This document shows, in pieces, positions 1 to 3,894 of a stretch of 10,456 nt of DNA (positions within the stretch are counted from its first letter, which is position 1; the number at the start of each line of letters is the position of its first letter). Source of the DNA: RUG714 sp964623515 (GTDB lineage Bacteria > Bacillota > Clostridia > Oscillospirales > Acutalibacteraceae); contig CAZURV010000028.1 in NCBI GenBank assembly GCA_964623515.1, forward strand, positions 1 to 10,456, written 5' to 3'. A program made the translations under genes and the position numbers. The notes under the pieces are model-generated. The model saw only the letters and a list, made by a program, of their open reading frames with translations, was not told where the DNA came from and searched no databases.

Positions 1-2
1 GC

Positions 3-137
3 AAAACTGCTAACAAATATGATTTACTTTTAAAAAACGAAAACCGCCAAACAAAATGTATGAAACAATACAAATCGCTTGACGATTTTCAGTATATCAA
101 GTATAATTCGGAAAGAATTACACTACTGACTAATTAA
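3..137 (+). CDS. C-terminal end of an unknown protein (5' end outside window)
   Basis: An open frame enters from the left edge (frame starting at base 3) and stops at TAA 135-137, giving 44 residues with no start needed inside the window. The visible tail is lysine, tyrosine and asparagine rich (for example KQYKSLDDFQYIKYNSERI) and shows no motif I recognise. The other two plus frames close within the first 35 bases, and a strong hairpin follows 44 bases downstream, which is what the end of a real gene would look like. It could be a host gene or the end of a mobile-element gene. The functional assignment is unknown. Confidence 0.45.
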   Translation, partial: KTANKYDLLLKNENRQTKCMKQYKSLDDFQYIKYNSERITLLTN

Positions 138-180
138 ACCTGAAACCAAGGAATGTATCTTGACTATACATTTTGCGGGA

Positions 181-229
181 CAAGATTTGCGGGTGCAACC
201 GCAAATCTTGTTGAGGGTTTTTTATTTTT
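181..229 (+). terminator. Strong hairpin with T-rich tail, likely terminator of the left-edge gene
   Basis: A perfect 12-bp stem (CAAGATTTGCGG 181-192 with CCGCAAATCTTG 199-210) closes a 6-base loop. A T-rich run starts at 218. The T tract begins seven bases after the stem, which is further than usual, so efficiency is uncertain. Confidence 0.6.
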
Positions 230-326
230 ACACTTTTCACAAAAACATTTTTATTTTCTTTTGTCAAGCATTTTTCAAAAAATGGAAAGTCGATTGAAAA
301 ACCGCATAACTATAACGAAAATGAGG

Positions 327-359
327 AATTGTGTTCAAATGGACACAATTATTTTTTTT
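327..359 (+). terminator. Hairpin plus T8 tract downstream of the integrase, reading toward it
   Basis: The arms AATTGTGTTC (327-336) and GGACACAATT (341-350) form a 10-bp stem with one G-T pair and a 4-base loop. T's follow at 352-359 on the plus strand. Its orientation suits stopping transcripts that would run antisense into the integrase. On the minus strand the tail is only weakly T-rich, so it is a poor terminator for the integrase operon itself. Confidence 0.5.
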
Positions 360-361
360 AT

Positions 362-1177
362 TTACGCCATCATAACCTTATTCATTTCGTTAAATATGTA
401 ATCTTTGCTGACAGAACAGTATCTTTCCATCGTGAAAGCAACAGTAGCGTGTCCCATTACTTTTGAAAGGACTTTGATATTTATATTTTTTTCCACAAGA
501 CGTGTGGCAAACGAATGTCGGCAGATATGATTAGTCATATTTGATATATGCGTGATTTCGCGTATTTGCTGATTGTGTTTTTTCATCATCGTTTGGCTCA
601 GAGGACGTCCGCCGCCGTAGCTGAAAACATATTGTGATATATGAGGAAGCGAACAGATGATTTTCAAAGCTGTTTCATCAAGAGGAACGATACGTTTGCC
701 GTAAACTGTTTTGGATTTTTTTATATAAATGTAAGGATTTGCATCATATAAAAACACGTTATCCCAACACAAATTGAATAGTTCTGAAACTCGTAATCCT
801 GTATGGAGTAAAAAAAGAGTGGCTTTAAACTTTATATTGTTTTTGTATTTTTGGCTTAAACAGAGTTCTTCCACCTTCTGTTGCTCTGTTTTAGTTAACG
901 CATCAACTTTTGTTACAGGCGCATTTTTCGGCGTTCTGAGTCTATTTATAGGATTATATTGCAGATATTCTTCCTGTACAGCAAAAATAAAAGCCTGATT
1001 CAGAACGATTTTAATTTGATTATGTAATTGAGTTCTTTTTTCATCATATTGTTTAGTTGTTTCCATTTTATTGCTCTTTCCTTTTTCAAACTCTTTATTG
1101 ACAATATTATTGCTTTTGTGTATAATTATATCGAAGTCTAAATTGTTAAAGCCCTGCGGCAATTGGAGCTGCAGCAC
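362..1177 (-). CDS. Tyrosine recombinase (phage/ICE-type integrase), N-terminally shortened
   Basis: Site-specific recombinase of the lambda-integrase family, which would integrate or excise the element. The catalytic domain (about residues 92-271) is complete. It has the box I arginine R129 in HTGLRVSEL, a likely beta-hairpin lysine K156, H217 and R220 in HICRH, H243 in GHATV, and the nucleophile Y253 in MERY. Only the end of the core-binding domain is visible ahead of it (IKIVLNQAFIFAVQEE, residues 55-70). At 271 aa it is far shorter than the roughly 370-400 aa of typical arm-binding integrases. The GTG at 1177 has no ribosome binding site. An ATG at 1066 (234 aa) has AAAGGAAAG about 12 bases upstream and may be the real start. 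The frame overlaps the preceding small gene by 40 bases. Function is doubtful without the arm-binding domain. Confidence 0.8.
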   Translation of the reverse strand: MLQLQLPQGFNNLDFDIIIHKSNNIVNKEFEKGKSNKMETTKQYDEKRTQLHNQIKIVLNQAFIFAVQEEYLQYNPINRLRTPKNAPVTKVDALTKTEQQKVEELCLSQKYKNNIKFKATLFLLHTGLRVSELFNLCWDNVFLYDANPYIYIKKSKTVYGKRIVPLDETALKIICSLPHISQYVFSYGGGRPLSQTMMKKHNQQIREITHISNMTNHICRHSFATRLVEKNINIKVLSKVMGHATVAFTMERYCSVSKDYIFNEMNKVMMA

Positions 1178-1323
1178 ACTGAACAGTTTATGACTTTTTT
1201 TGTTATCACAAAAAAGTATTTTGTCATTTTTAAAGCCATAATCAGATAAAGCATTTCTTTTTGTTCTTTTTCTGTCGAACTTGTTACGAGCTTGATAAAT
1301 TCATCTATTTTCTTAATATCCAT
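1138..1323 (-). CDS. Small protein of the integrase operon, C-terminus probably altered
   Basis: The 61-aa product starts at ATG 1323 behind a strong GGAGG with about seven bases of spacing, so translation is well supported. The first half (MDIKKIDEFIKLVTSS, then a glutamate/lysine-rich helix ending in EMLYLIMALK) looks like an intact helical domain. It resembles the fragment encoded at 2179-2325: both have EFIKL, then EQ-K and LYL at equal spacing. From about residue 33 the resemblance ends and the rest is cysteine- and valine-rich, with an unconvincing sequence that overlaps the integrase frame. I infer that the original 3' end was lost by deletion. Function unknown. Such small proteins are common in the regulatory operons of clostridial elements. 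An A/T hairpin lies at 1193-1217 inside the altered tail. Confidence 0.6.
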   Translation of the reverse strand: MDIKKIDEFIKLVTSSTEKEQKEMLYLIMALKMTKYFFVITKKVINCSVCCSSNCRRALTI

Positions 1324-1336
1324 AATGTACCTCCGT

Positions 1337-1423
1337 TTACTTCTTTTTCCATGTTCCGATAATTAAAACGATTACTGTTATATCCAACACAATCTGAATA
1401 ACATCTAAAATCCAGCTTAACAT
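1337..1423 (-). CDS. 28-aa hydrophobic micropeptide with a basic C-terminus
   Basis: ATG 1421-1423 is preceded by AAAGGAG with six bases of spacing, and the frame closes at TAA 1337-1339. The peptide starts MLSWILDVIQIVLD, continues as an uninterrupted run of I, V, L and T, and ends GTWKKK. One membrane helix with a lysine anchor at the C-terminus is the obvious reading. It lies 13 bases upstream of the 61-aa gene and 83 bases downstream of the 37-aa gene, on the same strand, so all are probably co-transcribed from the promoter at 1645-1673. The shape resembles type I toxin or small holin-like peptides, but I recognise no named family and see no antisense RNA. The strong ribosome binding site is the main argument that it is real. 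Confidence 0.65.
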   Translation of the reverse strand: MLSWILDVIQIVLDITVIVLIIGTWKKK

Positions 1424-1506
1424 GGTATTCTCCTTTCCTTATCTATTGACAATGCGCGTAAAATATTGTATCCTTTCTATAGGGCTTGGGGCTTATGCCC
1501 CTCACC

Positions 1507-1620
1507 TTACTCAAGAAGTTTTTTGATTATTTCACTCAAAACTTCAATGAGATTTAGGATTGCGGTAACCAGGACGATGATTGAGATTGGGTCTTGGTTA
1601 CTGCTTTTTCTTTTTACCAC
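1507..1620 (-). CDS. 37-aa amphipathic/hydrophobic micropeptide, first gene of the integrase operon
   Basis: The frame runs from GTG 1618-1620 to TAA 1507-1509. A basic head (MVKRKSSNQD) is followed by a hydrophobic stretch from residue 11 (PISIIVLVTAILNLIEVL) and a charged amphipathic tail ending IIKKLLE. It is the first frame after a consensus promoter (-10 at 1645-1650), with a GCGGAA sequence eight bases before the GTG. An ATG at 1622-1624, overlapping as ATGAGTG, opens an alternative 8-codon frame (MSGKKKKQ, stop at 1598-1600). Either this is a tiny upstream frame, or a single-base change has separated the natural start from the body. A membrane-associated peptide is likely. Holin-like or type I toxin roles are possible but unproven. 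Confidence 0.6.
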   Translation of the reverse strand: MVKRKSSNQDPISIIVLVTAILNLIEVLSEIIKKLLE

Positions 1621-1644
1621 TCATTTGTTCCGCTTAACAATTAT

Positions 1645-1673
1645 ATCATACACTCATTCGTGCATATAGTCAA
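1645..1673 (-). promoter_or_regulatory. Promoter of the micropeptide-integrase operon
   Basis: Reading the minus strand, -35 TTGACT (1673-1668) and -10 TATGAT (1650-1645) are separated by exactly 17 bases. Transcription should start near 1638, about 18 bases before the GTG of the 37-aa peptide. The spacer contains the operator-like motif shared with the repressor promoter. Confidence 0.75.
1651..1667. promoter_or_regulatory. Putative operator in the spacer of the integrase-operon promoter
   Basis: On the plus strand CACTCATTCGTGC (1651-1663) matches CACCCATTCGTGC (1769-1781) in the repressor promoter at 12 of 13 positions. It is partly dyad symmetric (CAC at one end, GTG at the other). A protein bound here would block RNA polymerase. 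The XRE protein at 1807-2169 is the natural candidate. Confidence 0.55.
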
Positions 1674-1690
1674 CAATTATCACGCCAAAA

Positions 1691-1733
1691 TATGTACAAT
1701 TATTCCTGTTTGTTTTTTATGTATTATGTACAA
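1691..1733. repeat. Direct repeat TATGTACAA x2 between the divergent promoters
   Basis: Two perfect copies of TATGTACAA occur at 1691-1699 and 1725-1733, 34 bases apart (a little over three helical turns). They lie between the two promoters. They could be further regulator sites, or chance repeats in AT-rich DNA. Confidence 0.4.
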
Positions 1734-1758
1734 ATAGGTGTGCAATTCAAATTAAGCA

Positions 1759-1787
1759 TTGACGCATTCACCCATTCGTGCTATAAT
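1759..1787 (+). promoter_or_regulatory. Promoter of the XRE repressor gene
   Basis: -35 TTGACG (1759-1764), a 17-base spacer and -10 TATAAT (1782-1787) form a near-consensus sigma-A promoter. Transcription should start near 1794, leaving a leader of only about 13 bases that contains the AAGGAG ribosome binding site. This rules out the TTG at 1759 as the gene start, because it is the -35 element itself. Confidence 0.8.
1769..1781. promoter_or_regulatory. Putative operator in the spacer of the repressor promoter
   Basis: CACCCATTCGTGC, directly before the -10 hexamer, repeats the motif at 1651-1663 in the same orientation on the plus strand. One copy in each divergent promoter suggests negative autoregulation plus repression of the integrase operon. 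Confidence 0.55.
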
Positions 1788-1806
1788 CAAAAAAGGAGTT
1801 GATATA

Positions 1807-2169
1807 ATGCTGGATATTTCTGATACACTAAAAACGATTAGAAAGAAAAACGGATACACATTACGAACAGTTGCCGACAGCATAGGAATCGCTGTAAGGA
1901 CATATCAAAACTATGAATACGGTTTGAGGGAAATAAGCGCCGAAACACTTTCAAAACTCGCTGACTTCTACGGCGTAACAACCGATTATTTGCTCGGCAG
2001 AGATACAGGTGAGCCGGAAGCCATTGAAAAGCTCGAACGTGAGTTCAATATGACGGCGCTCGAAAAGAAAATCCTTGAAGAATATCTTGACCTGCCCGAA
2101 AATATGCGCGATGACTTAATGGAGTTCCTACAAAAATCCGTTCGTGAAGTTATGGACGAATCTGATTAA
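1807..2169 (+). CDS. XRE-family transcriptional repressor of the element
   Basis: The 120-aa protein starts at ATG 1807, nine bases after AAGGAG. The upstream in-frame TTG at 1759 lies in the promoter and is rejected. Residues about 5-62 form a Cro/CI-type helix-turn-helix: TLKTIRKKNGYTLRTVADSI, then the recognition segment around VRTYQNYEYGLREIS, ending in the family signature LADFYGVTTDYLLGR. A short helical tail (about 75-118, LEKKILEEYLDLPENMRDD) probably mediates dimerisation. There is no peptidase (LexA/CI-type) domain, so induction by RecA-driven self-cleavage is unlikely. It faces the integrase operon and shares an operator motif with it, so it most likely holds the element silent and controls its own level. 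Confidence 0.85.
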   Translation: MLDISDTLKTIRKKNGYTLRTVADSIGIAVRTYQNYEYGLREISAETLSKLADFYGVTTDYLLGRDTGEPEAIEKLEREFNMTALEKKILEEYLDLPENMRDDLMEFLQKSVREVMDESD

Positions 2170-2202
2170 AAGAGTTGTTCAATCAAACAGCTCTTTTTTT
2201 TT
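2169..2202 (+). terminator. Terminator of the XRE gene
   Basis: AAAGAGTTGTT (2169-2179) pairs with AACAGCTCTTT (2186-2196) across a 6-base loop with one G-T pair. The run of T's continues from 2194 to 2202. The hairpin starts in the stop codon. On the other strand it contains the stop codon of the small gene fragment. Confidence 0.85.
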
Positions 2203-2325
2203 GCTCAAAATCGCCGTGCCTTTCATCATCAGATACAAGCCCTTTTGCTGTTCCACGTTAAGCGCCTGCAATAATTTAATAAATTCTTCCGCTTCCTTTT
2301 TATTTTCTTTAAGCGCTTGTTTCAA
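2179..2325 (-). pseudogene. 5'-truncated second copy of the element's small-protein gene
   Basis: A minus-strand frame ends at TGA 2179-2181 and encodes a helical tail with EAEEFIKLLQALNVEQQKG followed by LYLMMKGTAILSKKKELFD. It resembles the 61-aa protein at 1138-1323: EEFIKL/DEFIKL, EQQK/EQKE and LYLMM/LYLIM sit at matching spacing. No ATG or GTG with a ribosome binding site exists upstream. The first usable codon is TTG 2323-2325 (48 aa) with no Shine-Dalgarno, and the frame upstream only runs into the rubrerythrin terminator. The beginning was therefore probably lost. It is convergent with the XRE gene, and the two 3' ends share one hairpin. Function unknown. Confidence 0.5.
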
Positions 2326-2352
2326 TACACAAAGTTTGCAAATCCAATCAAT

Positions 2353-2396
2353 AATAAAAAAGGATATGCTTTTGAAAAAACATCAGCATATCCTTT
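2353..2396 (-). terminator. Terminator of the perR-rubrerythrin operon
   Basis: Reading the minus strand, AAAGGATATGCT (2396-2385) pairs with AGCATATCCTTT (2370-2359) around a 14-base loop, and T's follow. It lies 19 bases beyond the rubrerythrin stop codon. Confidence 0.85.
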
Positions 2397-2414
2397 GAAT
2401 TTTATATAGATTTA

Positions 2415-2957
2415 TCAGCCGAAATATCTCTTGAGGAGACCTTCAAACGCTTTGCCGTGGCGGGCTTCATCACGTGCCATTTCGTGAACAGTATCGTGAA
2501 TAGCATCAAGACCTGCGGCCTTTGCTCTTACTGCAAGGTCGGTTTTGCCGGCCGTAGCCCCGTTTTCCGCTTCCACTCTCATTTCGAGATTCTTTTTGGT
2601 TGAATCGGTAACAACTTCGCCGAGAAGCTCTGCGAATTTAGCGGCATGTTCTGCTTCTTCGTAAGCTGCTTTCTCCCAGTAAAGCCCGATTTCGGGATAA
2701 CCTTCTCTGTGCGCTACTCTTGCCATTGCAAGATACATTCCCACTTCAGAGCATTCGCCTTCAAAGTTGGAACGGAGATCTTTGACAATATCTTCCGGAA
2801 CACCCTTTGCAACACCTACAACGTGTTCTGCCGCCCACTGCCTTTCGCCTTCCATTTTCTTAAATTTTTCTGCCGGAGCCTTACAAATCGGGCAAACCTC
2901 CGGTGCAGATTCTCCTTCGTATACGTAACCGCATACTGTGCAAACATATTTTGCCAT
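2415..2957 (-). CDS. rbr: Reverse rubrerythrin (NADH-peroxidase type, oxygen and peroxide defence)
   Basis: Cytoplasmic non-heme iron protein that takes electrons, via rubredoxin and NADH-dependent partners, to reduce H2O2 and O2 in strict anaerobes. The domain order is reversed relative to classical rubrerythrin. A rubredoxin-type iron site comes first (C6xxC9 in YVCTVCGY and C22xxC25 in VCPICKAP), followed by a ferritin-like diiron domain. Diiron ligands are visible as E66 or E68 in NFEGECSEVG, an ExxH pair in YEEAEH (E101, H104), and a second ExxH in RDEARH (E164, H167). The length of 180 aa fits the family. The start ATG 2957 has GGAGG with seven bases of spacing. It follows perR by 12 bases, which implies an operon and induction when PerR is oxidised. 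Confidence 0.93.
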   Translation of the reverse strand: MAKYVCTVCGYVYEGESAPEVCPICKAPAEKFKKMEGERQWAAEHVVGVAKGVPEDIVKDLRSNFEGECSEVGMYLAMARVAHREGYPEIGLYWEKAAYEEAEHAAKFAELLGEVVTDSTKKNLEMRVEAENGATAGKTDLAVRAKAAGLDAIHDTVHEMARDEARHGKAFEGLLKRYFG

Positions 2958-2969
2958 AATATACCTCCA

Positions 2970-3386
2970 TTAAATAATATTTATTTTATCTGCGCAAGCG
3001 GCACAATAGCCGTCCAAATACAGATGTTTGTGAAAAACCTCAAATCCGTCTAAAAGCGAAAAACTGATATTGTCAATTTTAAAATCAAAAATTTTTCCGC
3101 AGTTTTTGCATTTGAAATGACCGTGTTCGTTTATATCAGAATCGTAAAGAATTTTGTTATCGTCAATCGTTATGTAATTAACGATTCCTTTTGCGCACAT
3201 TTCTTTTAAAGCACTGTAAACGGTAGTTCGGCTCAAAAACGGATTCTCTTTTCTGAGGGATTCAAATATAACATCAGCTGCAGGATGTGTCTTATTATGA
3301 TCAAGAAATTCATAAATCAGTATTTTCTTTTGCGTAGGTTTTATGCCTGATTTTTTAAATAAATCGCATATCTGCTGTCTTGTCAA
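2970..3386 (-). CDS. perR: PerR, Fur-family peroxide-sensing repressor
   Basis: The 138-aa protein has an N-terminal winged helix with recognition segment LSRTTVYSALKEM (51-63) and a C-terminal dimerisation domain. The regulatory metal ligands of Bacillus PerR are all present, shifted by three: H34, D82, H88, H90 and D101. The aspartate at 101, where Fur proteins carry glutamate, favours PerR. The structural zinc site is C93xxC96 (KCKNCG) with C128xxC131 (YCAACA). Iron-catalysed oxidation of the histidines is the known sensing reaction in this family. The start is TTG 3384-3386 behind AGAGGTG with about five bases of spacing. No ATG fits better. Per-box sequences lie just downstream of the promoter, so it should repress itself and the rubrerythrin gene. 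Confidence 0.9.
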   Translation of the reverse strand: MTRQQICDLFKKSGIKPTQKKILIYEFLDHNKTHPAADVIFESLRKENPFLSRTTVYSALKEMCAKGIVNYITIDDNKILYDSDINEHGHFKCKNCGKIFDFKIDNISFSLLDGFEVFHKHLYLDGYCAACADKINII

Positions 3387-3408
3387 TGAATCACCTCTTT
3401 TTAATAAA

Positions 3409-3439
3409 TTGTAATCAATATAAAATTGTAATGATTACA
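3409..3439. promoter_or_regulatory. Per boxes (PerR operator), one perfect and one imperfect
   Basis: TGTAATGATTACA (3427-3439) is a perfect 6-1-6 palindrome close to the PerR consensus. A second, weaker copy, TTGTAATCAATATAA (3409-3423), lies beside it. Both are between the -10 element and the perR start, where bound PerR would block transcription. Confidence 0.75.
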
Positions 3440-3444
3440 GTTTT

Positions 3445-3472
3445 ATTATATATAAAAAAATGAATTTGTCAA
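3445..3472 (-). promoter_or_regulatory. Promoter of perR-rubrerythrin operon
   Basis: On the minus strand a consensus -35 TTGACA (3472-3467) and -10 TATAAT (3450-3445) are separated by 16 bases. The Per box begins six bases after the -10. Confidence 0.8.
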
Positions 3473-3492
3473 TACTTTTTAAAGCTTTAAAG

Positions 3493-3521
3493 TTGATTAT
3501 TTATTTTCTTTATAGTATAAT
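3493..3521 (+). promoter_or_regulatory. Promoter of the zapA-U32-maf operon
   Basis: -35 TTGATT (3493-3498), a 17-base spacer and -10 TATAAT (3516-3521). It is divergent from the perR promoter, with 20 bases between the two -35 elements. Confidence 0.75.
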
Positions 3522-3575
3522 TTACTAAGATAAGAAAAATTGTGGAAGTTTGTTATCCTTCCGGGAGGTAATAAA

Positions 3576-3893
3576 ATGTTAAAATCCAAAGTTGCTCTGA
3601 ATATAGCAGGAATGAGTCTCACTGTTACAACCGATGACGATCCCGCGTATGTTGAGGGTTTAGCGGCAAATGTCAGCAACCAGATTAAAGCGATTATGGA
3701 AAGTAATGCAAGCTGTTCGCTTGCACAGGCGGCTGTTCTTGTTGCGCTGGATGCATATGATGAACTGAAAAAAGGGAATAATTCATCAGAGAATCTTCGC
3801 AGTCAGATTAAAGATTATCTGGAAGATGCCGCTCGTGCCAGAATGGAAGCGGAAGCTTACAAGCGAGAACTCGATAAGTTAAAGAAGAAATAA
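3576..3893 (+). CDS. zapA: ZapA, cell-division protein that stabilises the FtsZ ring
   Basis: The 105-aa protein starts at ATG 3576 behind GGGAGG with about seven bases of spacing. The earlier in-frame TTG at 3540 lies upstream of that site and is rejected. The N-terminal globular part (KVALNIAGMSLTVTTDDDPA, then YVEGLAANVSNQIKAIM) is the ZapA signature, binding FtsZ and tetramerising. The C-terminal half (about 60-105) is a charged coiled coil ending in KRELDKLKKK. The length matches the family. In Clostridia zapA commonly precedes a U32-family gene, as here, with only one base between stop and next start, so the two are translationally coupled. It acts in the cytoplasm at midcell. Confidence 0.88.
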   Translation: MLKSKVALNIAGMSLTVTTDDDPAYVEGLAANVSNQIKAIMESNASCSLAQAAVLVALDAYDELKKGNNSSENLRSQIKDYLEDAARARMEAEAYKRELDKLKKK

Positions 3894-3894
3894 T

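Larger units (their letters stand above)
138..361. other. Intergenic stretch between the left-edge gene and the integrase
   Basis: Apart from the terminator hairpin, this AT-rich stretch holds two further dyads. AATGTAT 152-158 and ATACATT 166-172 are perfect inverted repeats around a 7-base centre. A second hairpin lies at 327-350 and is followed on the plus strand by eight T's. The open frame 153-401 has no ribosome binding site and no recognisable protein, so I do not call a gene. This is the expected place for an attachment site of the neighbouring integrase, but none can be proved. Confidence 0.5.
327..2202. mobile_element. Remnant of an integrated element (integrase, micropeptides, XRE repressor)
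   Basis: A tyrosine recombinase points outward at the left and an XRE repressor sits inward, with divergent repressor-type promoters between them. That is the usual control-module layout of integrative elements and prophages. No conjugation, replication or structural genes are present, the integrase lacks its N-terminal region, and a truncated gene copy lies at the right. I infer a deleted remnant of about 2 kb. The ends given are those of the visible module, not proven att sites, and part of the element could lie left of the window. Confidence 0.45.

Noticed and set aside
153..401. Plus-strand 82-aa frame at the left
   Set aside because: It runs through two hairpins and into the integrase 3' end, with low-complexity F/K/I composition and no ribosome binding site.
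1466..1669. Plus-strand 67-aa frame across the micropeptide region
   Set aside because: It is antisense to the 37-aa peptide and its promoter, starts without a ribosome binding site, and has no recognisable features.
1759..1806. Extended N-terminus for the XRE repressor from TTG 1759
   Set aside because: These codons are the -35, spacer and -10 of the gene's own promoter. ATG 1807 has the proper ribosome binding site.
2081..2092. TATCTTGAC in the XRE coding region matching part of the 152-172 palindrome, considered as a second att core
   Set aside because: Only nine bases match. It is inside a well-conserved coding sequence and the flanking arms do not match.
2144..2398. Plus-strand 84-aa frame after the XRE gene
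   Set aside because: It starts inside the XRE gene, runs through two terminators, and is antisense to the small-gene fragment.
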